Shown here one piece after another: positions 23,376 through 31,452 of a DNA stretch of 35,913 nucleotides. Numbering within the stretch: position 1 is the stretch's first letter; each line of letters starts with the position of its first letter. Source of the DNA: CAYLXN01 sp964586855 (GTDB lineage: Bacteria; Patescibacteriota; Saccharimonadia; Saccharimonadales; Saccharimonadaceae); the NCBI GenBank assembly GCA_964586855.1, contig CAZPHO010000007.1, positions 1 to 35,913 on the forward strand, read 5' to 3'. The position numbers were made by a program, and so were the translations under genes. The notes under the pieces are model-generated. The model saw only the letters and a program-made list of their open reading frames with translations. It was not told the DNA's origin and made no database searches.

Positions 23376-24578
23376 TCAACCATAATACTGGCCCAAAACC
23401 TCAGCCTCTAACTTCTTAAAGCTTCCGTCTAAAAGCGACTGGCGAATTCGGTCGGTCAAATTCACCACAAAATATTCGTTGTGAATACTGGCTAGGGTAG
23501 ATGCTAAAATTTCATTGGCCTTGAACAAATGATGCAAATACGCCGGCGTAAAATTGCGGCAAGTGTAGCACTGGCAAGCTTGATCAATCGGGGTGAAATC
23601 GGTTTTAAACCGAGCATTATTGATGTTAATGCGACCAGCAGTGGTGTAAAGTGCGCCGTTGCGAGCTTGTCGGGTCGGGGCCACACAATCAAAAGTATCA
23701 ATTCCGAACTTAACACCCTCAAAAATATCTCGCGGCTCTGAGCCCATACCAAGCAAATGTCGCGGTCGGTTGGCTGGCAAAATCTGATTAACTAAGCCGA
23801 CAAACGGCTCAATCTCTTCGGCCTTAAATATCCCACCAATCCCGTAGCCATCAAACTCCCGACTAGCCATAAACTCAGCCGACTGCTGACGCAAATCTCG
23901 CTCGTGACCGCCCTGAACCACGCCAAACAAAGCCTGCTCAGGTTGATTGACTTGGAGGTGTTGTTGGTTTAAGCGCTGATGCTCAACCAGACAGCGATCA
24001 GCCCAAGCATGCGTCCGCTCCATCGCTGCTTGGACATAATCGCGACCAGCCGTTGGCGAGGTCAATTCGTCGAAAGCCATATGAATATCAGCCCCGATCA
24101 AGTGCTGAATCCGCATTGATTCTTCAGGCGTCAGCCGAATTGCCGAACCATCAAGATGCGACCGAAAGCTGACGCCGTCATCATCAACTTTCGCTAATTG
24201 CGACTGCGAATGGCGGACAGGGGAGTTAGTCGCCGCTTCCAGCCCCTGATCATAGGCCATGCCGAGCGAAAACACTTGAAAACCGCCACTGTCGGTGATA
24301 GTCGGCCCATGCCAGCCCATAAACTTAGCCAAACCACCAGCCTCAGCGATAACCTGTGCGCCCGGCTGCAACATCAGATGATAAGTATTGGCTAGCACCG
24401 CTTGGCCACCAAGCTCACGCACCATCTCTAGCGTCAGTGCCTTGACAGTGGCTTTAGTTGCCGCCACCACAAAATTTGGCGTTTCAATAGTTCCGTGAGC
24501 GGTCGTAATTACCCCTGCACGAGCCAAATTATCTTCACTGTTTTTTATAATTTCAAATTTAAATTTTGGCTGACTCAT
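23376..24578 (-). CDS. tgt: Queuine/preQ1 tRNA-guanine transglycosylase
   Basis: A 400-residue TGT that swaps guanine-34 of GUN-anticodon tRNAs for a queuosine precursor. Key residues are visible: TITDSGGFQVFSL (D96), GVVQGGHERDLR, YGIGGI, the nucleophile region DTFDCVAPTRQARNG, and a complete zinc site CQCYTC with a downstream His. The ATG at 24578 was chosen because TATAAT on the minus strand (24585-24590) ends six bases before it; a longer frame to 24599 crosses that box. No queuosine synthesis or salvage gene is in the window, so the base is probably imported or recycled. Confidence 0.95.
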   Translation of the reverse strand: MSQPKFKFEIIKNSEDNLARAGVITTAHGTIETPNFVVAATKATVKALTLEMVRELGGQAVLANTYHLMLQPGAQVIAEAGGLAKFMGWHGPTITDSGGFQVFSLGMAYDQGLEAATNSPVRHSQSQLAKVDDDGVSFRSHLDGSAIRLTPEESMRIQHLIGADIHMAFDELTSPTAGRDYVQAAMERTHAWADRCLVEHQRLNQQHLQVNQPEQALFGVVQGGHERDLRQQSAEFMASREFDGYGIGGIFKAEEIEPFVGLVNQILPANRPRHLLGMGSEPRDIFEGVKFGIDTFDCVAPTRQARNGALYTTAGRININNARFKTDFTPIDQACQCYTCRNFTPAYLHHLFKANEILASTLASIHNEYFVVNLTDRIRQSLLDGSFKKLEAEVLGQYYG

Positions 24579-24584
24579 GTTGGT

Positions 24585-24590
24585 ATTATA
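24585..24590 (-). promoter_or_regulatory. -10 box of tgt
   Basis: TATAAT on the minus strand, six bases before the tgt ATG; predicts a leaderless mRNA. Confidence 0.55.
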
Positions 24591-24622
24591 GCTTAACATT
24601 TCAACTTTCGCCTAAAATGTCC

Positions 24623-24628
24623 TATAAT
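24623..24628 (+). promoter_or_regulatory. -10 box of the PAP2 gene
   Basis: TATAAT eight bases before the ATG at 24637; divergent from the tgt -10 box with 32 bp between them. Confidence 0.55.
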
Positions 24629-24636
24629 GAACAACA

Positions 24637-25155
24637 ATGGATAAGCTTGATCAGGCCATTTTGCTTTGGATTCACCGCCATTTAAGCTCAAAGCCAATGG
24701 ACCACTTGATGGTGGCCCTAACTCAATTCGGTGGGCCATTCGGAGTGATTTGCCTCGGCTCATTCTTGACTTTCTGGCTGTTTTATCGCGGCAGTCACTA
24801 TCAGGCAGGGTTGGTGATTTTTACGATTATTGGCTCGGTAATCTTAAACCTACTCCTCAAACTAGTCTTTGTTCGCGACCGACCAACGCTTTGGAAAAGC
24901 CTGGTCACCGAGAAAAGCTTCTCTTTCCCCAGCGGTCACGCCATGGCCAGTATGACTTTGGCGCTGATGATTACTTGGGTGTTTTGGTATAGCCCGGTCA
25001 AAAACCTGGTCATGTTCCTGGCGACCGGCTATGTGCTGATCATCGGTTTTGGTCGACTCTACTTAGGCGTCCACTATCCCAGCGACGTGTTGATGGGTTG
25101 GATTGTAAGCCTAGCTTGGGTAGCAATAATTATTGCTACTTTTGCTGTTGTTTAA
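24637..25155 (+). CDS. PAP2 family lipid phosphatase
   Basis: A 172-residue membrane protein with five predicted helices and all three PAP2 motifs: K75...R82-P83 (KLVFVRDRP), FPSGH (97-101) and R140...H146 (GRLYLGVHYPSD). Such enzymes remove phosphate from phosphatidic acid, from diacylglycerol pyrophosphate, or from undecaprenyl pyrophosphate to recycle the cell-wall carrier lipid. The short size and lack of other domains fit the undecaprenyl/BcrC-like or PgpB-like type, but the substrate cannot be fixed. Its TAA stop is the first part of a 38-bp palindrome. Confidence 0.93.
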   Translation: MDKLDQAILLWIHRHLSSKPMDHLMVALTQFGGPFGVICLGSFLTFWLFYRGSHYQAGLVIFTIIGSVILNLLLKLVFVRDRPTLWKSLVTEKSFSFPSGHAMASMTLALMITWVFWYSPVKNLVMFLATGYVLIIGFGRLYLGVHYPSDVLMGWIVSLAWVAIIIATFAVV

Positions 25156-25192
25156 AATTAAAATAACTATCGATCGATAGTTATTTTAATTT
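25155..25192. terminator. Perfect 38-bp palindrome, probable bidirectional terminator
   Basis: Every base from 25155 to 25173 pairs with 25174 to 25192. The centre is ATCGAT-like (TATCGATCGATA), with A and T runs at the outer arms. It lies exactly between the PAP2 stop codon and the 3' CCA end of tRNA-Leu on the opposite strand, so one element can end both transcripts. Confidence 0.75.
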
Positions 25193-25278
25193 GGTACCGT
25201 GAGCCGGACTTGAACCGGCACGAGCTATTCGCTCATCAGATTTTGAGTCTGACGTGTCTACCATTCCACCACCACGGC
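25192..25278 (-). tRNA. tRNA-Leu (anticodon CAA)
   Basis: Minus strand: acceptor GCCGTGG, anticodon stem TCAGA/TCTGA with loop CTCAAAA (anticodon CAA), a long variable arm (GAGCGAATAGCTC) as expected for a class II tRNA, T loop TTCAAGT, discriminator A and encoded CCA. Confidence 0.94.
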
Positions 25279-25287
25279 GAAAACACT

Positions 25288-25316
25288 TTGGCTATTTGAC
25301 CCTCCTATTGTATAAT
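25288..25316 (+). promoter_or_regulatory. Sortase gene promoter
   Basis: TTGGCT (25288-25293), 17 bp, TATAAT (25311-25316); a leader of about 20 nt. Confidence 0.55.
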
Positions 25317-25341
25317 AAAAGGGTAGTAAATTTCAAGAGCT

Positions 25342-26859
25342 ATGGACGATAATTCACCTCAAACCAAGATTCGTAAGATTGATTCGCAGCGTCAAGCCGC
25401 GAAATTAGCTCTGGAAAAACAAAAAACAGCCGCTCAAAACATTATTCGCCAGCAACTTGACGCCATTTTTAGCGACATTCCGGCCGCCACCAATACCAGC
25501 TCTAGTGACTCAACTACCGTCTCACCAACAGTTGATGATATTTGGGCCGAGCAGAAAAAGGCCAAAGCCACTGAGCGGCAAAAAGCAACTGACAACTTAC
25601 AAACTCAAATCCAAAACAATCGAACTTTATTAAAAGTCGTTAAAACCGATCTACCCGAACCAGCACCAGCCGCAGAGCCAGTTGATCAGCCCGAGCCGAC
25701 CCCTAAACCTGAAACCCAACCAGCTCCCGCACCAACAAAAAGCACCGACCAAACTGTTTACCCTGAAAAAACTATCAAAACGGTGGCAACTATTCAGCCT
25801 CAGCGAACTGGCGGCTGGCGTCAGGCTGGCGATCAGTCACAAGTCACTGATAATGACAAGCCTTATCAGCAAACCTACAATCAGCAACCAGCCACCAGTC
25901 AAAACGCCAGCTATGACTGGAAAAAATATCACGCCGCCTGGCAGGATTATTATCAAAAATATTATGAATATTATTACAAACAGGCTTTGGCCGCCAGCCC
26001 AAACGCCGATGAGGCTTCAGACGAGACCAAAAGTCAGCCTTCGCCCAGCCGAAGCGATAAATTCAACCCTCAAGACGAGGCGCTCGATGATTTGCGGCAG
26101 CAGCTGCGGGCCAAAATGCGCTCATCTGCCAAAAAAGCTAAAGCCAGCCGCCATTTCTGGCCGCTGGTAACTGCCCTGGCAGTAGTTAGTATTTTCTTGT
26201 TTTTACAATACAACCGCTTGATCATTGCTAATATTTATGCTTATGTTTCCCCCGGCAATGTGACGTCTGATAGCATTATCGTTGATCCAACATCAGTTTT
26301 AAATGTCGGCCCTGACCCGAAATTAATCATCCCGAAAATCAATGTCGACGTGCCAGTTGCCTATGATATTGCCAATGACGACGACTCGACCATGAAAGCG
26401 ATGGAAAACGGCGTGGCTCACTTTTCGATCCCTGGTGCTGATGCTCACCCAGGCGAAGTCGGTAACACTGTCATCTCGGGGCACTCATCCAATGAAGTAT
26501 TTGATCGCGGCGAGTATAAGTTTATTTTTGCTAAATTGACGGAACTAGAAAAAGATGACGTGATTTATGCTGACTACAAAGGCAAGCGCTACACCTACAA
26601 AGTCACCAAAATGGAAGAAGTTCAGCCAACTGACGTCCATAAGCTGATTTATGACACCGACAAGCCAGTCATGACTCTAATCACTTGCGTGCCGCTAGGC
26701 ACCGCTCAGCGACGGCTACTAGTGACCGCCGAGCAGATCAACCCCGACCCAAGTGGCGCCAAGCAACCCAACAAGAGTCGCCAGCCAGCTGCTCGGCCAG
26801 AAGGTGCCGCCATTCCTGGCGACTCACCGACCTTACTCCAGCGAGCCTTCGGGTCGTAA
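25342..26859 (+). CDS. Sortase with long cytoplasmic head
   Basis: A 505-residue sortase. One TM helix (about 272-290) divides a 270-residue N-terminal cytoplasmic part from an extracellular C-terminal sortase domain. Catalytic residues are H381 (VISGHSSNEVF), C449 (MTLITCVPLG) and R457/R458 (AQRRLLVTA). Sortases cleave LPXTG-like sorting signals and join proteins to the cell surface. The head is unusual: Gln/Pro/Ala-rich and low in order, with an aromatic patch at 191-215 (YHAAWQDYYQKYYEYYY). Such sortases usually end near 250 residues. A 45-residue Pro-rich tail follows the domain. No LPXTG protein is seen in the window. Confidence 0.9.
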   Translation: MDDNSPQTKIRKIDSQRQAAKLALEKQKTAAQNIIRQQLDAIFSDIPAATNTSSSDSTTVSPTVDDIWAEQKKAKATERQKATDNLQTQIQNNRTLLKVVKTDLPEPAPAAEPVDQPEPTPKPETQPAPAPTKSTDQTVYPEKTIKTVATIQPQRTGGWRQAGDQSQVTDNDKPYQQTYNQQPATSQNASYDWKKYHAAWQDYYQKYYEYYYKQALAASPNADEASDETKSQPSPSRSDKFNPQDEALDDLRQQLRAKMRSSAKKAKASRHFWPLVTALAVVSIFLFLQYNRLIIANIYAYVSPGNVTSDSIIVDPTSVLNVGPDPKLIIPKINVDVPVAYDIANDDDSTMKAMENGVAHFSIPGADAHPGEVGNTVISGHSSNEVFDRGEYKFIFAKLTELEKDDVIYADYKGKRYTYKVTKMEEVQPTDVHKLIYDTDKPVMTLITCVPLGTAQRRLLVTAEQINPDPSGAKQPNKSRQPAARPEGAAIPGDSPTLLQRAFGS

Positions 26860-26876
26860 TTAAAACTTAACTTAAG

Positions 26877-28634
26877 CTAAAAACCGCTCATCATCAATCG
26901 ACGCAGAACATGTCGACCAGTTTCGTCTTTACTAAAGTAATAAATCCGCGAGTCATCCTCAGTCAATTGTAGGTCGAAAGTTGGCAAGGCCTGAACCAGT
27001 TTGCGTTGATTCTGACCGTCAAAATCTTTGATCCGAATAGCGCCGCTGACGTTTTCCCACATTGCATTTTCATCCAGCCACTTGATGGTTCGATTTGAGC
27101 TAGCCAATGGGCGAGAGCCACTGATAAAGCTATATTCAAACGTGCGACCATAGCGATACTCCAAATCATAAGTGTAGATATCACTCAAGGCGCTGATCAG
27201 CTGACCTTGCTCGGTGTAGTTTTTGGGGGTGGTGGCAGTTTTCTTATCAACTTCGGTAGTTTTTTGAATATTGGCCTCAAGCTCCTTTTCAGTCTCAACT
27301 GAAACTTCTTTCCTGCCAAAATCAACCGCCAGATACTTGTGGGACAGAGAGTTGGTGTGAAGCTGATGAGGAGTTTTACTGAAATAAATTGAATGGATGA
27401 TCTTAGCTGAGTTTTTGTCCTTAAAGGCTGTCAAGACTTTACTCTCATGATCTTGGTCGGCTCGCGGCTGAGCTGGCGTCTTGTCAGTCACTGCCTCAGG
27501 ATCAGGATTGGCTAGTTTATTAAAATCAGCCTTGATAATGCGCAAGCGATTACCGCTCGTATAGGCCAAATAGTCCTCATCTTCGTTCGGACCGTAGTGG
27601 AAAGCCTGCATCAGCGCATTATATTGTTCAGGAATTCGATCAACCTCAACCTCAGTTCCAGCTTTGTAGTTATAAATTGAGATGCGATAAGCATAGTCCG
27701 ATTTCTCGGGAGCTTTATGCAGTAAACCCAGCACATTCTCACTGACAACTGAAAAATCTTTAATATCATCAAATAGCAGTGTGGCTGGATCGTTCGGTCG
27801 GCTCAAATTAATCCGATAAACCTTCGCCCCGCTGCGAACAAAGATGATATTTCCAGCCCTGTCGGCTACTTTTAGATCATCAAACACGATCTTTTCACCA
27901 GAAGTATTGCGATATTTATCACTGACGTTAATCGTCGCCGTTGGCGTGTCTGGATCGATTAAATAAACGTTGCCAGCACCGTTAGCAGCCTTGACGTCTT
28001 TAAAGAAAATGGAGCCTTTGTCTTCATTCCAGGCATAAAATTTCAAAACTTGATTACCAAGCTCGAGTTTCGGAATCTTTTTTGGATCCGGAGTTGTGAA
28101 ATACATGCTGATATTGAGAGCTTGAAAACGGGGAGTGTTAGAAGAGCGCAGATCGACAATTTCAAAAGCGTTATCGGCTATTTCATTGACTAAATAGCGA
28201 CGCTTCGGGCTAGCAAAACTAGTCACGATTCTGGGATAGACCTTGACAGTCTCAACTCGCTTAATCGCTGGCACCAAACGCGGATGAACCCAACGAACCT
28301 GGTCAGATTTAAGATCAACGATCTTTTCCCACGGCAAATAACCAGCTTTATTGACTTTGATATGGTAATTACCAGGGACCAGATTGACTTGTTTGTCGTT
28401 AGTCAATGGCTTGTCGATCGATTTGTCATTAACTGTCACCTGCACGCCACTAGGAATCGGCGCAACCTTGAGCTTACCAGTTGCCTGAACCGACACGTTA
28501 CCGTTTTTGAATTGGACATTTTTGCCTGTTAAAAACAGCACTGCTATTGTCAGCACAGCCACAAAAGCCAGCGCCATGATTATGTAGACTGCCGCTAGGC
28601 GTCTTTTTTGTTTCGGATTATTAATAATTGTCAT
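26877..28634 (-). CDS. PEGA-domain surface protein with propeller-like body
   Basis: A 585-residue protein with one N-terminal TM helix (about 15-35). A PEGA domain follows (KLKVAPIPSGVQVTVNDKSI, then LVPGNYHIKVNKAGYLPWEKIVDL), and about 470 residues of repeated beta-strand blocks (IYFVRSGAKVYRI-like, EDDSRIYYFSKDETGRHVL) suggest a WD40/TolB-like propeller. PEGA domains are cell-surface modules. The ATG at 28634 was chosen because a minus-strand TATAAT (28641-28646) ends six bases before it. It is convergent with the sortase gene and divergent from the DUF4367-like gene. No sorting signal is visible at its C-terminus. Confidence 0.82.
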   Translation of the reverse strand: MTIINNPKQKRRLAAVYIIMALAFVAVLTIAVLFLTGKNVQFKNGNVSVQATGKLKVAPIPSGVQVTVNDKSIDKPLTNDKQVNLVPGNYHIKVNKAGYLPWEKIVDLKSDQVRWVHPRLVPAIKRVETVKVYPRIVTSFASPKRRYLVNEIADNAFEIVDLRSSNTPRFQALNISMYFTTPDPKKIPKLELGNQVLKFYAWNEDKGSIFFKDVKAANGAGNVYLIDPDTPTATINVSDKYRNTSGEKIVFDDLKVADRAGNIIFVRSGAKVYRINLSRPNDPATLLFDDIKDFSVVSENVLGLLHKAPEKSDYAYRISIYNYKAGTEVEVDRIPEQYNALMQAFHYGPNEDEDYLAYTSGNRLRIIKADFNKLANPDPEAVTDKTPAQPRADQDHESKVLTAFKDKNSAKIIHSIYFSKTPHQLHTNSLSHKYLAVDFGRKEVSVETEKELEANIQKTTEVDKKTATTPKNYTEQGQLISALSDIYTYDLEYRYGRTFEYSFISGSRPLASSNRTIKWLDENAMWENVSGAIRIKDFDGQNQRKLVQALPTFDLQLTEDDSRIYYFSKDETGRHVLRRLMMSGF

Positions 28635-28640
28635 GGCTTT

Positions 28641-28668
28641 ATTATAATATTTTTTCAAAAAAATCCAA
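28641..28668 (-). promoter_or_regulatory. Promoter of the PEGA gene
   Basis: Minus strand TTGGAT (28668-28663), 16 bp, TATAAT (28646-28641), six bases before the ATG; back-to-back with the promoter at 28671. Confidence 0.55.
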
Positions 28669-28670
28669 CC

Positions 28671-28699
28671 TTGCCTAAAATAGCGCTTTCGGTTATAAT
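28671..28699 (+). promoter_or_regulatory. Promoter of the DUF4367-like gene
   Basis: TTGCCT (28671-28676), 17 bp, TATAAT (28694-28699). A leader of about 25 nt carries GAGGAAGA before the GTG start. Confidence 0.6.
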
Positions 28700-28729
28700 T
28701 GACGTTAGCATGATGCGAGGAAGAAAACA

Positions 28730-29935
28730 GTGAATAATATTATCTTAATTGATGGAATTGCTTTTGATGCCGAAACTGGCAAAAAGGTTTTACAATCAGC
28801 TGATAATCGTCAGTTGACTAGGGAGGACGCACCAAAAAACCAGCCGAAATGGCATCAGCAAACCGTCAACTATAAAAATTACGCCAAACCAAACCGCTTG
28901 CAAAAAGCCCAAACTTTAAATCGAGACTTTGTAGCCAGGCCGAAAATCGAAACCGCCGCCAAAACTACCGCACCAGCCACCATTCGTCGATTTGAGCGAG
29001 CAATCCCAGTTGAAACAGCTCCTCAGGTCGCTAAGCGCGTAGCCCACAATCATGAGTTGATTGGTCATTTTAAACCTGGCGACTTCAACCCGACCAAGCA
29101 GCCGATTGTCATCAGTCAGAAAAACCTACCTGACGAGACGCTTTCGGCCGAAGAATTAGCTAAATACAAAGATCGTTTAGCGGCCGCCCGCAAAATTAAT
29201 ATCCAAAATCGTATTCGGATTGCCCGAATTCAGCGCCAGCGTGAGCGTGAACAGGGTAAAATTCGAGTCGAAATCCCCCAATCTCTAACTACCAACCAAG
29301 CCGAAGCTAGTCGTTTACTCAACCAACAACCAACTCAAGCCGAAACCGAAGCCCTGGCCTTGCAGCTAGCCAAAGAGAGTCGCGACCTCAAGCACAACTT
29401 AATTAACCAAGCCTTGGCCAATGCACCGTCATCAGCCCAGGCTCAAACCAACCACCGCCAGCCAACCAAGCGCCGCCAATCTAGCGCCGGCCAACGCTGG
29501 TCACTAGCTGCCGCCGGCCTAGCGATGGTGCTCTTGATCGGCTACCTAACTTACCTCAACCTGCCTCAAGCGTCACTCCGAATCGCTGCTAACCAAGCTG
29601 GAGTCGAGGCTAGCTATCCTAATTATCGCCCAGTCGGCTACAGCTTGGTTGCTCCAGCCAAGGCTGAAAACTCTCGCGTCGCCATGACTTTTGCCAATTC
29701 AGCTCAAAATTTTACCATTTTTGAACAAGCCAGCAACTGGGACAGCGAAGCTCTACTTGAGCAAATCATCATCCCAAACTCAGGTGGCGAATTCAGCACC
29801 GATAGCCAAAACGGCCTAACGTTCTATAGCTTTGCCAACCAAACAGTCTGGGTTAATCAAGGCGTGCTTTACACTATCGAAAACAACTCCACTCTCAGCG
29901 ACGATCAGATTCGCCAGATTGCCATCAGCTTGTAG
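28730..29935 (+). CDS. Membrane protein with C-terminal DUF4367-like domain
   Basis: A 401-residue protein with a long, basic, probably disordered cytoplasmic N-terminus (about 250 residues, Gln/Ala/Arg-rich). One TM helix follows (WSLAAAGLAMVLLIGYLTYL), then a 120-residue extracellular domain. That last domain (NYRPVGYSLVAPAK, FTIFEQASNW, TVWVNQGVLYTIENNSTLSDDQI) resembles DUF4367, found on the outside of some Gram-positive membrane proteins, for example some anti-sigma-like ones. No sigma factor gene is beside it. The GTG start at 28730 is placed by its Shine-Dalgarno sequence. The helix-plus-outer-domain layout matches the sortase and DUF3048 proteins in the window. Confidence 0.65.
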   Translation: MNNIILIDGIAFDAETGKKVLQSADNRQLTREDAPKNQPKWHQQTVNYKNYAKPNRLQKAQTLNRDFVARPKIETAAKTTAPATIRRFERAIPVETAPQVAKRVAHNHELIGHFKPGDFNPTKQPIVISQKNLPDETLSAEELAKYKDRLAAARKINIQNRIRIARIQRQREREQGKIRVEIPQSLTTNQAEASRLLNQQPTQAETEALALQLAKESRDLKHNLINQALANAPSSAQAQTNHRQPTKRRQSSAGQRWSLAAAGLAMVLLIGYLTYLNLPQASLRIAANQAGVEASYPNYRPVGYSLVAPAKAENSRVAMTFANSAQNFTIFEQASNWDSEALLEQIIIPNSGGEFSTDSQNGLTFYSFANQTVWVNQGVLYTIENNSTLSDDQIRQIAISL

Positions 29936-29958
29936 TTTATAAAGCCTCAAGTATTTGC

Positions 29959-29964
29959 TATAAT
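29959..29964 (+). promoter_or_regulatory. -10 box of gltX
   Basis: Extended -10 TGCTATAAT with TATAAT nine bases before the gltX ATG; near-leaderless mRNA predicted. Confidence 0.55.
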
Positions 29965-29973
29965 AAAGCTGGT

Positions 29974-31437
29974 ATGAAAAAATCTTCAGCTTCTTCGGCT
30001 TCGTCAATTATCACTCGGTTTGCGCCTAGTCCGACCGGCTACATTCACGTCGGTAATGTTCGTTCCGCTCTCTATCCTTGGCTGCTAGCTCGCCAAACGG
30101 GTGGTAAATTTATCGTCCGAATTGAAGATACTGATCAAGAACGGTTTGTCGATGGGGCGACTGAATTGATTTTAGAGACTTTGCGTTGGCTCGGCCTGGA
30201 CTGGGATGAAGGCCCAGAAATCGGCGGCCCCAATGGACCATATTTTCAAACTGAACGTCGTGAAATTTACAACAAATGGGCAAAAAAGCTGGTTGCCAAA
30301 GGCCTAGCTTATCCTGATCCTTACACACCTGAGCAACTTTCGGAACTGCGGGCCGAGGCTGAGCGCCGCAAGCGACCGTTTCTTTATCGCCTGCATCGAC
30401 CGGAAGAGTTTGGTGAGTGGGATCAAAAAACCGCTCTTCGGTTTAAAATTCCTGAAATTAAAATTAAGCGCTATTCCTGGCACGACCCGGTGATGGGGGA
30501 TTTGTCAGCTGGCGAGGACGCACTCGATGATTTTGTGATTATTAAGGCCGATGGCCTGCCAACTTATAATTTTGCTCATATCGTCGATGATGCGGAAATG
30601 GGCGTCACTCACGTTATTCGGGGCATGGAATATATCGCTTCAACGCCCAAGTTTTTAGCGCTATACGAAGCGCTGGAACTGACTCCACCAGTTTTAGTTT
30701 GCTTGCCGCACATCTTAGCCCCAACTGGCAACAAAAAACTCGGCAAGCGTGATGGCGCCAAAAGCGTCGTCGAATACCGTCAAGACGGCTACTTACCCGA
30801 AGCGATGCTTAATTTCCTGGCTATGCTTGGCTGGAATGATGGCACCACTCAAGACATTTTCTCACTCGATGAACTAATCGCTAAGTTCAGTCTCGACCGT
30901 GTTCAAAAATCAGGTGCTCGATTCGATGAGAAGCGCTTGCTATGGCTCAACGGCGAGTGGATTCGTCGCCTCGATATCGATGATTTGTTCAATCGAGCTC
31001 GGGGTTTTTGGGGCGAACACGGCGCCAAAGTTGACCAGGCCGAACAGAAAAAAATTCTAGCTCTAGTTCAAAAACGACTCAAAACCCTCAAAGATTTACC
31101 GCTCTTAACTGAGTATTTCTTCCACCGTCCACCACCTGACTGGGCGATGATTGACCACGACAAAAATTTAAGCAAACTAACAACTCAAGAGCAAATTGAT
31201 ATTCTGCGCTACGCTATGAATTATTTAGCCAAGGTCGATTCATTTGACGCTGGTCAAATTCAAATCGAACTCAATCACATTCTTGACCACTCAGGCCAAA
31301 AACCAGCTGTGACTTTCAGCCTGATTCGTTACGCTTTGACTTGGGCACCATTCAGCCCTGAACTAAATAATTTAATCAGCTCTCTCGGTCGTGAGGAAAC
31401 GGTCTTGAGACTAAAAGCGGCGATCGACGCCCGCTAG
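29974..31437 (+). CDS. gltX: Glutamyl-tRNA synthetase
   Basis: A 487-residue class I synthetase. RFAPSPTGYIHVGNVRSALY carries the HIGH motif as HVGN (25-28); KMSKS reads KLGKR (in NKKLGKRDGAKS). VRIEDTDQERFVDGA is another family block. The zinc-binding C-x-C seen in the E. coli enzyme is replaced by YPDPYTPEQL, so this is a zinc-free form, as in many bacteria. Organisms without glutaminyl-tRNA synthetase use a non-discriminating GltX that also charges tRNA-Gln; whether that applies here cannot be decided from this window. It is co-transcribed with the DUF3048 gene. Confidence 0.96.
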   Translation: MKKSSASSASSIITRFAPSPTGYIHVGNVRSALYPWLLARQTGGKFIVRIEDTDQERFVDGATELILETLRWLGLDWDEGPEIGGPNGPYFQTERREIYNKWAKKLVAKGLAYPDPYTPEQLSELRAEAERRKRPFLYRLHRPEEFGEWDQKTALRFKIPEIKIKRYSWHDPVMGDLSAGEDALDDFVIIKADGLPTYNFAHIVDDAEMGVTHVIRGMEYIASTPKFLALYEALELTPPVLVCLPHILAPTGNKKLGKRDGAKSVVEYRQDGYLPEAMLNFLAMLGWNDGTTQDIFSLDELIAKFSLDRVQKSGARFDEKRLLWLNGEWIRRLDIDDLFNRARGFWGEHGAKVDQAEQKKILALVQKRLKTLKDLPLLTEYFFHRPPPDWAMIDHDKNLSKLTTQEQIDILRYAMNYLAKVDSFDAGQIQIELNHILDHSGQKPAVTFSLIRYALTWAPFSPELNNLISSLGREETVLRLKAAIDAR

Positions 31438-31452
31438 AAGGAGATTATTAAG

